From NCBI GenBank assembly GCA_003150315.1, contig QAML01000072.1, positions 1-39,164 of the forward strand: a DNA stretch of 39,164 nt, written 5' to 3'. Made by a program: the position numbers and the translations under genes. Below the pieces are notes generated by a model that saw nothing but the letters and a program-made list of their open reading frames with translations, did no database searches and was not told the origin of the DNA. Of the stretch, positions 17,662-25,783 are shown one piece after another. The stretch is from Prevotellaceae bacterium. Its GTDB lineage: Bacteria > Bacteroidota > Bacteroidia > Bacteroidales > Bacteroidaceae. Numbering within the stretch: the first letter of the stretch is position 1; each line of letters opens with the position of its first letter.

Positions 17662-17972
17662 ACTTCCGAGTAACCCAAGTAGTTGCATGAGGAAGGTTGA
17701 TATACCTGTCCTTCGCCTCTGATTGACCCGTCGTCATTGAGGCATCGTGCGTAAACACCTGCTTCGATTCTTTCGCCTTCGTATACCACGTGGTAGTTAG
17801 GGCGATAGACGTGGCCATTCTCCGAAATGAATTCTTTAGTAGTATTGTCATCGCACCTGCACCTCGCTATAGTCTTCCATTCCGGCGTGCCAGATACGGA
17901 AGGATTGCCCGATTCGTCATACTGTATAACCGGGTCTATTCTGATTTGCAGGATGTGCGGTGAGTAATACAT
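17652..17972 (-). CDS. Head closure / head-tail connector protein
   Basis: 106 residues from the ATG at 17972 that overlaps the previous stop (TAATG). Content: MYYSPHILQIRIDPVIQYDE, WKTIARCRCDDNTTKEFISE, VYRPNYHVVYEGERIEAGVY. The small beta-barrel feel and its place between the connector and gp10-like genes suggest the head-closure (stopper) slot. No family motif is recognised. Overlaps on both sides show tight translational coupling. Confidence 0.6.
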   Translation of the reverse strand: MYYSPHILQIRIDPVIQYDESGNPSVSGTPEWKTIARCRCDDNTTKEFISENGHVYRPNYHVVYEGERIEAGVYARCLNDDGSIRGEGQVYQPSSCNYLGYSEVWM

Positions 17973-18301
17973 TACCAAAGGTCAGACATATCGGTTATCG
18001 TGCTTATCCCCGCAGCTCCGGCATCCGGCTCGATTCCATTCTTTTTGCACATGAACAGATAATAATCTTTCAGTGCATCGAAATCCCACGAGACGGAGAA
18101 ACCGTTTTCCGATACCGATTGGGGGTGGAGAAAAAGTGACGGGATGAAACGAGTCATAGCGATGGAAACTTCGTTTCTGTTTTCAGCCGTCAGTTCATCG
18201 TTTGCCTCCATACCGGCATCGGAAAGAATGTCGAGAAGATCAGCCTCCGAAATAGTTCCGAAAGGCTGAAACTTCTGCCTTATGTAGTCACTTACCGTCA
18301 C
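17972..18301 (-). CDS. Head-tail connector (adaptor) protein
   Basis: 109 residues, starting MTVSDYIRQKFQPFGTISEA, with a helical C-terminal segment (FSVSWDFDALKDYYLFMCKK). The N-terminal DYIRQKFQPFG...LLDILSDAG motif is one I associate with the DUF6706 family found right after capsid genes in Bacteroidetes phages. The position after the capsid gene fits the adaptor that binds the portal. The start overlaps the capsid stop by 4 bases. Confidence 0.65.
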   Translation of the reverse strand: MTVSDYIRQKFQPFGTISEADLLDILSDAGMEANDELTAENRNEVSIAMTRFIPSLFLHPQSVSENGFSVSWDFDALKDYYLFMCKKNGIEPDAGAAGISTITDMSDLW

Positions 18302-19404
18302 GATTCTACGGTCAGAGAGTAAATTCCGTTGATCTCCGTGATCACCGGAAGCGAAATAGATTGCGCTTTCGTGAATTCTACGCCGTTCGAGCCCTGCGTT
18401 TCACCTACGCCCCACTGAGAAATGCGGATGCGTCCGTAATTTGAGTAGGTCACTCCCGGTTCCTCACGCAGTTCGTTGTCGGCATAGGCGTTTTTAATGA
18501 CCCCCAGTTTTCCTGCCGGCACGAAAACGAGATTCTTGTCATTCCACGGCTTGTATTCCGCGAGCTTGCCGTTATCCTGAATACGAGTCATGCGACGGAT
18601 AACCTCGAATGTCGGGAATCCGTTCGAACGCATGAACTCGTTCAGATTGGCGAGCAACAACGGCGTGGACGACTTGTCGGACCCGAATACGGCCGACTTC
18701 ATTTTCTTGTTTCTCAGGATGAAAGAGAGCCGGCTTTGTGACAACAGGATTTTGTCGAATACGACTTTATCCTGAGCAGCGTCGAGAACGGCCTGAATAT
18801 CTTCCAGCGTGTCGACAGAGTCTTTGTTCGAGTCTTTCCATTCCGTCGTCGCAGTTGCGATATTCTCGTCGGGCATTTTGTAGTCAATGCTCCCGCGCAC
18901 ACCACCCTCGGGGTTATTGTTTTTGTCGAAAGTGAAAATACCCTTGTTGGAGAGGGCTCCGAGAAAAATGATGTCGAGCTTCGCCTGTACGGAATTGACG
19001 ACCTTTGTCACGTTACCCCACATCAGGTCGATGAGTTGACGCTTTTTAACTTGGTCCGAAACCATGCGGGAATCCAGAATCTGGAGTACCTTTCTGTATT
19101 CCTCGATGGGCATGGGGTAGGACATTTGGTGCGTCAGGACCTTCTCCCTCAGGGTCTCCAGTCCTTCGGTCCCCATAACGGGCTCCTTGCCGTGAGAATC
19201 CAGTGTTGCGGCGGCGATACTCAGATTGTAGGAACCTATCAGTTCCTCGAAATTGAAACCGATTGTAGGAGTGTCCCAATCGAGGTACTGGTCGTAAACG
19301 GTCTGATCAAACAGGCGCTTACGCAGCTCAGAAGCTGTGTCTATGCGAATCTGCACCTCTTTGGTGAGTTCGTTGAAAATAGAAGAATAGGTAGCTTCGT
19401 TCAT
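18298..19404 (-). CDS. Major capsid protein
   Basis: 368 residues. It begins MNEATYSSIFNELTKEVQIR and ends ITEINGIYSLTVES. Features that fit an HK97-fold major capsid protein of the 'protein E'-like group are: an N-terminal arm, a central helix with LREKVLTHQMSYPMPIEEYR, the spine-helix region RQLIDLMWGNVTKVVNSVQA, and a late beta-domain (KNLVFVPAGKLGVIKNAYAD) with the usual 'P.G..G' turn. It follows scaffold and decoration genes and precedes connectors, the standard order. It should be the most abundant virion protein. Confidence 0.85.
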   Translation of the reverse strand: MNEATYSSIFNELTKEVQIRIDTASELRKRLFDQTVYDQYLDWDTPTIGFNFEELIGSYNLSIAAATLDSHGKEPVMGTEGLETLREKVLTHQMSYPMPIEEYRKVLQILDSRMVSDQVKKRQLIDLMWGNVTKVVNSVQAKLDIIFLGALSNKGIFTFDKNNNPEGGVRGSIDYKMPDENIATATTEWKDSNKDSVDTLEDIQAVLDAAQDKVVFDKILLSQSRLSFILRNKKMKSAVFGSDKSSTPLLLANLNEFMRSNGFPTFEVIRRMTRIQDNGKLAEYKPWNDKNLVFVPAGKLGVIKNAYADNELREEPGVTYSNYGRIRISQWGVGETQGSNGVEFTKAQSISLPVITEINGIYSLTVES

Positions 19405-19416
19405 TGTTTTTCGCTT

Positions 19417-19980
19417 TTACTGCCTGATATACTTGATTTCGTGGTTGTTTTTGAGTGAATATCCCTCCAGCCATGCCTCCGGTACGGGATAGGCTACATC
19501 TTTGAGAATGCGTGCACCGTAGGCGGCCGACACGACTGGAAGTCCGTGCTTCGTCGTGTATTCTTTCGTCGTCTCGATGACCGCATCCGGCAGATCGTCG
19601 TCTGACAGAAGCGTTGCGCCTTGCGTTGCTCCGGTAACGGCCGCTGCGAACGTCAGCACATCGTAATCAGCGCTCGTAGTGTCAATACTTTTGATCGTCG
19701 AGTTGGATTCGCCGATTTTAACGGTGTCGCCTATCTGAAACATGGAGCCTTTGACGACACGAGGAGCGGATGTGCTTCCTCCCGTAACGACAAGTGCGCT
19801 TTTGCAGATTTTACACTCCATGTTAGCGAAGTCGAGCTTGATGGGAGTACCTTCTTTGAGGAGTGTCCCCTCCGGGTATGTGCCTTTGAGTGTGAAATCA
19901 CCGGGGAGTGCTTCACGGTTGCCACGCCAGAATACAGGGAACCCGCCCTTGTACTTGGTCCTTTTGAATTCGATAGCCAT
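19417..19980 (-). CDS. Head decoration / minor capsid protein
   Basis: 187 residues from ATG 19980 (MAIEFKRTKYKGGFPVFWRG). I reject an upstream TTG start at 20025, which would overlap the scaffold gene. The segment LPGDFTLKGTYPEGTLLKEG...VVKGSMFQIGDTVKIGESNS is beta-rich with Gly-Asp turns, as in capsid-decorating domains. It lies between scaffold and major capsid genes, where siphophages often carry a decoration or head-fibre protein. A CKIC pair (about 57-60) might bind metal. Function is inferred from position. Confidence 0.6.
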   Translation of the reverse strand: MAIEFKRTKYKGGFPVFWRGNREALPGDFTLKGTYPEGTLLKEGTPIKLDFANMECKICKSALVVTGGSTSAPRVVKGSMFQIGDTVKIGESNSTIKSIDTTSADYDVLTFAAAVTGATQGATLLSDDDLPDAVIETTKEYTTKHGLPVVSAAYGARILKDVAYPVPEAWLEGYSLKNNHEIKYIRQ

Positions 19981-19994
19981 GTTTTTTTGTGTGT

Positions 19995-20648
19995 TTAGTT
20001 TTTGTCCGGCAGATTTGCGGCCCACGCCTTAGCCTCTTCTTTACTCTGAGATTCCGACGTGGATAGAGGAAATGCCGATTCTTTCCCCTCGAGTCCGGCG
20101 GCGATGAATCTTGACTGGATTGACGAGAATCTGTCTTTGATTTCCGAGGCATCGGGTGCTTCCTTGTTCATCGCAGTTGCAAGCCCCAAAAGATCGTTCA
20201 GCATCTTGTCGCTGACATTCGCCGCTTTTGCCGCAGACCGGAATAAATCTTCACGCTCGGCCCGAACCTTTTCGGCTTTCAGTGCTTCGCTTTCGCTCTT
20301 GATGGTTGCGTAGCGCTCCTCCTGTTCTTGCTTGTAGCGTGTGAACCATTCCGGTTCTTTGTCGAGTTCGTTTTTCTCATTCTGCCCGCCCTCGTTGGCA
20401 GATGATGCCTCGGCTTGTTTCTTCAGTTCATCATACTGACCCTTCAGAGTGCCATATTCGGTGCGTGCCCTGTCAAAGTCGGATTGAAAAACTTTCAGAA
20501 TAGACTCGATCCCGCCGACAGCGGTTTCGATCTGCGATTCATCGGTGACGGATTTTTCGATACTCGAGGCGATCCCGTCCAGAACCTTTGAGCTGAACCC
20601 CAGATTGGAGTATTTGGTTTTCAGCGCTGTTAGAATTTTTTCTTTCAT
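19995..20648 (-). CDS. Capsid scaffold protein
   Basis: 217 residues, almost entirely helical and highly charged: FDRARTEYGTLKGQYDELKK, RYKQEQEERYATIKSESEAL, KAEKVRAEREDLFRSAAKAA. The end, KEEAKAWAANLPDKN, is a short charged tail as used for capsid binding. Composition, size and place directly upstream of decoration and capsid genes identify a phage scaffold (gp7/GPO-like class without visible protease). Scaffold guides procapsid assembly and leaves before maturation. It follows a strong terminator at 20672. Confidence 0.8.
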   Translation of the reverse strand: MKEKILTALKTKYSNLGFSSKVLDGIASSIEKSVTDESQIETAVGGIESILKVFQSDFDRARTEYGTLKGQYDELKKQAEASSANEGGQNEKNELDKEPEWFTRYKQEQEERYATIKSESEALKAEKVRAEREDLFRSAAKAANVSDKMLNDLLGLATAMNKEAPDASEIKDRFSSIQSRFIAAGLEGKESAFPLSTSESQSKEEAKAWAANLPDKN

Positions 20649-20671
20649 ATTTTGTGTTTTTAAATGAAAAA

Positions 20672-20704
20672 AGCGCCAATTCCCCGAGAAGGGATATTGG
20701 CGCT
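20672..20704 (-). terminator. Strong terminator between com-like gene and scaffold
   Basis: Stem AGCGCCAAT / ATTGGCGCT with additional inner G:C pairs, followed on the minus strand by TTTTTT. It would end the Com-like transcript and reduce read-through from portal into the scaffold gene. No obvious promoter is seen between it and the scaffold start. Confidence 0.8.
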
Positions 20705-20727
20705 CTGTGGCACTCTTCTGTCGTATG

Positions 20728-20901
20728 TTAAGCCCTATACATCGATAAATGTCCGCATTTAGGGCATTTTATTTGAGCTATTCCTTGCATTTCCGCGAGT
20801 TTCCGCCCGCATTTTTCGCATCGTACTTCACGCAATATTGGCCGTGCTTTGAATCCTAAAAAAGGAAAAGCAACCTTTGCTGTGTGAGTTGGTACTTTCA
20901 T
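20728..20901 (-). CDS. com: Com-like zinc-finger regulator
   Basis: 57 residues, begins MKVPTHTAKVAFPFLGFKAR and then VRCEKCGRKLAEMQGIAQIK followed by CPKCGHLSMYRA. Two CxxC pairs (C28/C31 and C46/C49) with the signature RC.KCGRKL...IKCP+CG identify the Com family. Phage Mu Com is a zinc protein that activates mom mRNA translation. Homologues are often placed near terminase or portal genes of other phages, as here. No mom-like gene is visible in the window, so the target is unknown. The -7 box at 20906 ends only 4 bases before the ATG, so the mRNA may be leaderless. It has its own promoter and terminator. Confidence 0.85.
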   Translation of the reverse strand: MKVPTHTAKVAFPFLGFKARPILREVRCEKCGRKLAEMQGIAQIKCPKCGHLSMYRA

Positions 20902-20905
20902 GGGC

Positions 20906-20937
20906 CAAAATTGGAAACACTCTGCACATTATGCAAA
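20906..20937 (-). promoter_or_regulatory. Late-type promoter P3 with palindrome (com-like gene)
   Basis: Minus strand: -33 TTTG, 20-base spacer beginning CATAATGTGCA, -7 CAATTTTG. The palindrome variant TGCACATTATGCA (20923-20935) is at the same offset as in P1, P2 and P4. It starts directly after the portal stop codon. Confidence 0.65.
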
Positions 20938-20942
20938 CCCTT

Positions 20943-22319
20943 TCATTGTTTTAAGTCATTAAAACCTCTGATTTTTTCAACTTCCTCATCCGGCTTATCC
21001 GCAAGACCGAGCATCTCGACCGCCTTTTCCAGTGAAATGACGCCATCCTGATATGCTTTGCCTATTGCGGACCATTTGTTCTGCACGTCTTCCTCAAACG
21101 GTTCGGCGAATTCATGTTCTATTTTGAGGCTTGCCAGTTGATCTCTCATATGAATGTGAGTGACATTCATCATGATCGCAAGAATCAGGTTCTTCTCTCG
21201 ATCTACAAGCTCGTCATAGATTTCTTTACGGTTATCCCGTTTGATGTAGCCGAGCACCATAGCGCGCTTTATCGCATCTCCACTCAGGGTCCCCAGACCT
21301 ACCATTTTCTCCGGGGAGAATTCAGGGGTGAAAGTGTCGAACAGAATAGACTCTTTCAGGTCGTCTTTTTCTTGTTGCCGAGTTTCGGAAGACACGGGAG
21401 GTTCGATATATTCGAACCTCGACTTATCGTCGGACAGTTGGATAACCTTGCCCGGATCTCCTTGTTTGGGAAGGCTTCTTATAACATCGACAGTAGCGGC
21501 TGCTATAGGATCGGCGAAGTAATTATTTACGTCGGCCGTTTTTGAATCGATATTTTCTTCTCTGTCGATACGAGGCTGAAGTCCGGACCATGCCGTTTCC
21601 TGAGAGTAGTAGATGACGTTTATCTTGCCCGATGGATTGACAACAGGCGTAACCTCCCAGCCGATCTTTGCCTTTCGTCCCCGATAAATGAATGTCGGCG
21701 TATGGATGTCGAAATGTTCTACAGTGTTCGAGCCTTCTTTCAGATAATACCCATAGCCGAAGGCCAATAGACTTCCGTACTGGTCGAACATCGGGCGAAG
21801 TGTATAACCTTTCGATTTCGAAAGAACGACAATTTTTACAGCAGGAAGACCTTCTTCATTGCGGTAAATATGATATAGTTTGGCTGATTGAGTCTCGGCT
21901 CCGGCCAGCCGTTTGGCTTGGCGCATATGGCTATTAAAACGATGGTCTCTTAGGAACTGCATAAAAGCTGCGAATGCTTCGGGGTCGCTCGATTCGTCAG
22001 ACATTCTCCATTTAATCGGATTACCCAACAGGAAAAATAGCTCGACCTCGTTGATATAGCGTTGACGAGTTCTGGGGAGCTTTTCAGTACGGTAACTTTC
22101 CTGACCTTTACGTACTTTATCAAGACGCTTCATTATGGCGTGCAATTCGGGTTTGTATTCCCGAATCGCTTTCACAACTTCCGCATCGTGATTTTCCATG
22201 AGGGACATAGCCTGATCGATGTCTCGCGCCGCGATGAGCTCAAGAAGGGACCGCTCAATGCCTAAAGCATTCAGCGTTTTGTTTTGAAAGTACGTGAAAA
22301 GCTGATCTATAAATCCCAT
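20943..22319 (-). CDS. Portal protein (SPP1 gp6-like)
   Basis: 458 residues. It begins MGFIDQLFTYFQNKTLNALG. The central part YHIYRNEEGLPAVKIVVLSK and VEHFDIHTPTFIYRGRKAKI is the clip/wing region. TPVVNPSGKINVIYYSQETA and 'GLQPRIDREENIDSKTADVNNYFADPI' resemble the stem region of phage portals. ESILFDTFTPEFSPEKMVGLGTLSGDAIK gives the crown/tunnel helix and 'LSG.A.K' motif. Portals form the dodecameric ring for DNA packaging. The C-terminal EKAVEMLGLADKPDEEVEKI is the usual portal tail. It follows the terminase large subunit by 1 base. Confidence 0.85.
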   Translation of the reverse strand: MGFIDQLFTYFQNKTLNALGIERSLLELIAARDIDQAMSLMENHDAEVVKAIREYKPELHAIMKRLDKVRKGQESYRTEKLPRTRQRYINEVELFFLLGNPIKWRMSDESSDPEAFAAFMQFLRDHRFNSHMRQAKRLAGAETQSAKLYHIYRNEEGLPAVKIVVLSKSKGYTLRPMFDQYGSLLAFGYGYYLKEGSNTVEHFDIHTPTFIYRGRKAKIGWEVTPVVNPSGKINVIYYSQETAWSGLQPRIDREENIDSKTADVNNYFADPIAAATVDVIRSLPKQGDPGKVIQLSDDKSRFEYIEPPVSSETRQQEKDDLKESILFDTFTPEFSPEKMVGLGTLSGDAIKRAMVLGYIKRDNRKEIYDELVDREKNLILAIMMNVTHIHMRDQLASLKIEHEFAEPFEEDVQNKWSAIGKAYQDGVISLEKAVEMLGLADKPDEEVEKIRGFNDLKQ

Positions 22320-22320
22320 A

Positions 22321-23745
22321 TTACCATATGTTTAGGTTTTCTAAATCCTCAAGCTGCATTTGTGGCTCCCTTTTCTCAAAGCAACCCGTTAGCGCGTCCG
22401 GGGCATCGTCGTTAGCATTCCGACCTTCCTTCATATATCCCATTATCGCCCGATAAAATTCCGGCCATTTTTTATCCCACCCCGACGGGAGAAAGGTCAT
22501 ATTGTTCACGTCAGCCGATTTCGAGAATATTCTAACCTGTTTATTATCAGTCTGGGCAAACCATGAAATCCGGGTTTTGGTATTGCCCATCAATCGGCAT
22601 TGTTTTTCCACATTGCGAGCAAAGCCCCGTCCTCCGTTGTTACTTTCGATAAAGGCTTCTTCGGTCTGTTGTCTCGACAACATCTCGGCCGTCGCAGGCT
22701 CGGTATACTCCATCGGTTTTTTTGTATAGAGCACATCGGTGACGTAGTTGCCTTCGGGCTGTTCTACATAACAAATTGCACATAAATAGTCATCGCCCGT
22801 GTCTGCCGTGTCAACGTAGGCTTTGCGTGTCGATTCGATTGCGTAAGGAATGATATCGTAGGTCTTGAACTCCCGATACATCATGCCTTCCAACGGCTTC
22901 GGATTCTGCATGTATTGTGTCTCGAACGTGAAAGGATCGGATTCTCGGTATCGCCGTAGCTTTTCGAGAGGGAATCGGTCTTCCCATAAAGCTCGCTCCG
23001 TGTTCGTCCCTTCGTCGACTATTGCCGGAAATCTGACTACATCCCATTCGCCGCCTTCATCGATTGTACCTTCTCTTTTTATTAGATAGCCGCAGAAATC
23101 ATCCTCGGCAAGTCTTTGAGCAGTGACGATGACCGGCGTATGTGTGTCGTTTAACCGGTTTTTGAACGTAGATGTCCATAATTCTCCAATCCGCTCCTTG
23201 ATAGTGTTGGAAAAACTATCCTGAGCTTTCATCGGGTCATCAATGAGCATGGCTCCGCTGAATTTCTTTGCTCCCAGTTTACCACATCCGAAACCAGTAA
23301 TCTGTCCCATGAATGGCGCTGCATACATGATGCCGCCTCGGGAAGTGGAAATGCTCCCTTTAGCATTATTCGATAGTTTGACCTGAGGGAAAAAGGCCCG
23401 ATAATTTGGATCCGCCATAAGCCTGCGAACGTTGGTAACGTTGCGAGTGATAAGCTGGTCGCTACTCGACAGGTGCATGAATTCCGCATTAGGATTGATA
23501 GCAAATCCTAACGCGGAAAACGATACGACTGCTAACTCTGTCTTTGAATGGCGCGGGGGAATGTTAAACATTACCCGGTTGGTTGGGTGCTCGCCTCGGA
23601 GAACCTGATCGAGCTTGCGACAAATGATTCGATGGTGAGGAGATATTCGGAACGGCTGTCTGTTTACGGCTTCGAACATAACAGCCGTAAATGTCAAACT
23701 ACCTTCTTTCAGCAGAAGATCGCCGATTGCTGAATAATCATTCAT
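22321..23745 (-). CDS. terL: Terminase large subunit
   Basis: 474 residues, ATPase and nuclease that packages DNA. Walker A-like PPRHSKTE is at about 63-70, the Walker B-like hydrophobic run AMLIDDP at about 165-171 and a coupling motif VIVTAQRLAEDD near 207. The C-terminal RNase H-like nuclease has its three acidic motifs: YVDTADTGDDYLCAICYV (~309), EAFIESNNGGRGFARN (~361) and DDAPDALTG (~448). The gene overlaps the small-subunit stop by 8 bases and is 1 base from portal. Length is normal. Confidence 0.95.
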   Translation of the reverse strand: MNDYSAIGDLLLKEGSLTFTAVMFEAVNRQPFRISPHHRIICRKLDQVLRGEHPTNRVMFNIPPRHSKTELAVVSFSALGFAINPNAEFMHLSSSDQLITRNVTNVRRLMADPNYRAFFPQVKLSNNAKGSISTSRGGIMYAAPFMGQITGFGCGKLGAKKFSGAMLIDDPMKAQDSFSNTIKERIGELWTSTFKNRLNDTHTPVIVTAQRLAEDDFCGYLIKREGTIDEGGEWDVVRFPAIVDEGTNTERALWEDRFPLEKLRRYRESDPFTFETQYMQNPKPLEGMMYREFKTYDIIPYAIESTRKAYVDTADTGDDYLCAICYVEQPEGNYVTDVLYTKKPMEYTEPATAEMLSRQQTEEAFIESNNGGRGFARNVEKQCRLMGNTKTRISWFAQTDNKQVRIFSKSADVNNMTFLPSGWDKKWPEFYRAIMGYMKEGRNANDDAPDALTGCFEKREPQMQLEDLENLNIW

Positions 23746-24319
23746 TGTTTTTCCCCTCCTGAATCAGTTGGAACAGGCGCTCTACGTTAAAAGTAGGCTG
23801 TGGAATATCATTGCCTTTGCTATCTGTATTAGCTATTTTTTCCGGTGCGTTATAACCAAGCATACTCACAATACTGTCCAGCGCCTTTTGCTTGTCGTAG
23901 CACGTAATTTTTACCTGTTCGTCAATCACCTCGTCGCCCATCGGAGTGGTACGCTTGGTCTGCTTTGTTTCGACGGACCGAATACATGCCTTTTCGTCAT
24001 CGGTAAGGCTTTCGAACTCTTTAAGCGACATCCATCCATTACGAATGCGGGTTGCATCGGAGAAGGCGATTTTTTGGTGCTCCCGAATGATTTGCAAAGC
24101 CGTAATGCCGGCAGCTTCTGCAAGGTGGTTTTTGAGGTATTCCAGCCTTTGTGCAACCTTTGTGTCCGCAAGAAGCTGCGATGCGTTACACCAAACAGAA
24201 TTATCACTCATTTTCGAGCAATCGTAAGCATAACGATATGCCTCGGATGCGTTACCGCATTCGAGGTACTTGTTACAGAATTTTTCTTGTTTGATTGTCA
24301 GCTTACTTGCCTTTGCCAT
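23738..24319 (-). CDS. terS: Terminase small subunit
   Basis: 193 residues. MAKASKLTIKQEKFCNKYLE, CGNASEAYRYAYDCSKMSDN and SVWCNASQLLADTKVAQRLE form the Terminase_2-type N-terminal HTH that binds the packaging site. The core 'T.KQE.F...Y...GNASEAYR.AY' is diagnostic. A linker and a C-terminal NVERLFQLIQEGKNNE helix, likely contacting the large subunit, follow. It is the first gene of the morphogenesis operon, driven by the palindrome promoter at 24365. Overlap with terL indicates coupling. Confidence 0.92.
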   Translation of the reverse strand: MAKASKLTIKQEKFCNKYLECGNASEAYRYAYDCSKMSDNSVWCNASQLLADTKVAQRLEYLKNHLAEAAGITALQIIREHQKIAFSDATRIRNGWMSLKEFESLTDDEKACIRSVETKQTKRTTPMGDEVIDEQVKITCYDKQKALDSIVSMLGYNAPEKIANTDSKGNDIPQPTFNVERLFQLIQEGKNNE

Positions 24320-24364
24320 ACTGTTTTGCCAAAATCTTTGCTTGGCGACTCTGTATACTTAATG

Positions 24365-24396
24365 CAAAGGTTGAAACGGTTTGCACATTGTGCAAG
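24365..24396 (-). promoter_or_regulatory. Late-type promoter P2 with palindrome (terminase operon)
   Basis: Minus strand: -33 CTTG, 20-base spacer CACAATGTGCAAACC..., -7 AACCTTTG. The palindrome TTGCACATTGTGCAA (24381-24395) is 15 bp and symmetric apart from its centre base. It lies 45 bases upstream of terS, so it should drive the whole packaging and head operon. Confidence 0.7.
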
Positions 24397-24470
24397 TCTT
24401 GCCGCTGTTTTTTAAGCTTTCGATAAAATTAATGTTTTTTATCAAGTCAAGCAATAAAGTTTTTTAAGAT

Positions 24471-24794
24471 TTACACGATTTTTACAAGGTTGAATATTCT
24501 GAATGACCGCCAGCCTTCGGCAAGCGTATCGTAATATGTTACGAGGTGTTTGTTCGGCTTACGGTCAGAGCCCTTTGTTTCGGGGCACAGATCGTCTTTA
24601 AGCGTGCCGAATGCCTGTCGCAGTTCGCCCGTGCTTGACTTCAGATAGAAAAACTGCGCGATACCGGTTCGCATTTTCTTTTTGAGCTTGAATAACTGCC
24701 ATGCCTTGTGCAGGCACTCGGCAAAGGCTTCACCGGTCGCTCTGAACATCTGCCACGCCGTGCGCATGATATTTGAAAGGTCTGTCTTTTTCAT
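24471..24794 (-). CDS. DUF2693 / WYL_2-like SH3-fold protein
   Basis: 107 residues. The C-terminal half, IAQFFYLKSSTGELRQAFGT, LKDDLCPETKGSDRKPNKHL and VTYYDTLAEGWRSFRIFNLV, follows the DUF2693 pattern 'v.F.Y.K.dG..R.A.GTL....Y.D...g.WRSF...nL'. It is a Sm-like SH3 beta-barrel family frequent in Bacteroidetes phages and mobile elements. The N-terminal half is helical and basic. Role unknown, possibly nucleic-acid binding. It belongs to a set of small minus-strand genes between the early region and the packaging genes. Confidence 0.75.
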   Translation of the reverse strand: MKKTDLSNIMRTAWQMFRATGEAFAECLHKAWQLFKLKKKMRTGIAQFFYLKSSTGELRQAFGTLKDDLCPETKGSDRKPNKHLVTYYDTLAEGWRSFRIFNLVKIV

Positions 24795-24806
24795 CGCTGT
24801 GTGTAG

Positions 24807-24962
24807 TTAAAAGTTTGCTTTGAGTTTGAGCAGCCGCAAGCACTCTTTCAGCTCGCTGTCTGTGTATTTCTCGGCAATCTCTCTCGATACGCCGTTTAGG
24901 TTCATTGCAAGCTCGATCGCACGGGCTTTCGATACTTTCGGTGTGGGTTTGCGTAATTTCAT
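24807..24962 (-). CDS. Small helical protein
   Basis: 51 residues from ATG 24962: MKLRKPTPKVSKARAIELAM, then NLNGVSREIAEKYTDSELKE and CLRLLKLKANF. I reject an upstream in-frame start at 25025 because it would add a poor N-terminus. A basic head is followed by two or three amphipathic helices, a size and layout common for phage DNA-binding or anti-host peptides. No family is recognised. It is 12 bases from the WYL_2-like gene and co-directional. Confidence 0.55.
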   Translation of the reverse strand: MKLRKPTPKVSKARAIELAMNLNGVSREIAEKYTDSELKECLRLLKLKANF

Positions 24963-25025
24963 TGTCGTGCTATTTATCGAATATTGTGTAATTTGTTTGA
25001 TACATTCTTTCTGTTCTTTGAGCAA

Positions 25026-25045
25026 GGTGGCCCTGAAGGGCCACC
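25026..25045 (-). terminator. Perfect hairpin between small genes
   Basis: GGTGGCCC / GGGCCACC around TGAA, an 8-bp GC-rich stem between two minus-strand genes. There is no clear U-tract, so it may stabilise or pause a transcript rather than end it. Confidence 0.35.
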
Positions 25046-25061
25046 CTTATTGTCTCGTCGC

Positions 25062-25286
25062 TTATAGCATTGATTTGGGTATTGCTGGCAGCGAACACCA
25101 GAATTTGACATCTGAATCGTTTACGCAATTAGCCCAATGCCATCGTGTACAGTTAGGGTCGGTCTCATCATGGGGTATTCGCTTGGTAATATACACGCAA
25201 GGGCGCAAGCCTTGATGTTTCTGCTCGACTACAAGAACCCTCTGCTTCATATCGGGTAATGCTTCATTTACGTCTGTCCATTTCAT
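25062..25286 (-). CDS. DUF551-like small protein
   Basis: 74 residues: MKWTDVNEALPDMKQRVLVV, then EQKHQGLRPCVYITKRIPHD and WHWANCVNDSDVKFWCSLPA, ending IPKSML. The pattern 'W..V.E.LPD....VLV...........V......W......V..W..LP.IP' is that of the DUF551 family, a common phage accessory protein of unknown function. It is one of several small genes in the minus-strand accessory block. Confidence 0.7.
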   Translation of the reverse strand: MKWTDVNEALPDMKQRVLVVEQKHQGLRPCVYITKRIPHDETDPNCTRWHWANCVNDSDVKFWCSLPAIPKSML

Positions 25287-25372
25287 AATATTTTGTTTTT
25301 AAGTTTCACCACCGGCGGCAGGTTGCCGCCACGCTTCGGGCTTGAGGTCTGTTTTGAGCCGCCCGAACGGCT

Positions 25373-25639
25373 TTATTCGAGGTCGAGACGATATAGCAGC
25401 AGTTCACAATCTTCAACATGCAAGACCCGTGTAGGCTCGACTTCTCGCACAAACGATAAGATATCGTCTTTCTTGACATATATGTATGCCCATTGGCCCG
25501 TCAACTCGATTTCTTCTTTTGTGCCGAAATACGTTGCCGTATTTATCACGTCTTTCATCAGCCCCCATGAGCTATTATCTAACCCCTCTCGATTGATTGC
25601 GTCGATCACTTTAAATGCAAATGCGTTCATTGTTGTCAT
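25373..25639 (-). CDS. Hypothetical small protein, first gene of accessory block
   Basis: 88 residues from ATG 25639 (MTTMNAFAFKVIDAINREGL), ending VLHVEDCELLLYRLDLE. An in-frame start 66 bases earlier is rejected because it lies inside the promoter. The middle (TATYFGTKEEIELTGQWAYI) is strand-rich. No family is recognised. It is transcribed from 25665-25695, divergently from the XRE repressor, so it may be under that repressor's control. Confidence 0.65.
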   Translation of the reverse strand: MTTMNAFAFKVIDAINREGLDNSSWGLMKDVINTATYFGTKEEIELTGQWAYIYVKKDDILSFVREVEPTRVLHVEDCELLLYRLDLE

Positions 25640-25664
25640 AATGTTTATTGTTTGTTTTCTGGTG

Positions 25665-25695
25665 CAAATATAATGTTTGTTATTTATTATGCAAA
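25665..25695 (-). promoter_or_regulatory. Promoter of the accessory block
   Basis: Minus strand TTTG, 19-base spacer, TATATTTG: an exact match to the Bacteroidetes consensus. It fires away from the XRE repressor gene. Confidence 0.7.
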
Positions 25696-25757
25696 ATAAG
25701 AACAAATATTTTTCATTATTTTTTTACAACAAAACATACAATAAACATTATTCTTGC

Positions 25758-25765
25758 TACCTTTG
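25758..25765 (+). promoter_or_regulatory. -7 box of the XRE repressor gene
   Basis: TACCTTTG lies 18 bases before the start codon. No good TTTG is found at the -33 position, so the promoter may be weak or activated. It is divergent from the promoter at 25665. Confidence 0.5.
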
Positions 25766-25783
25766 TGACAAACCAATAAACAA

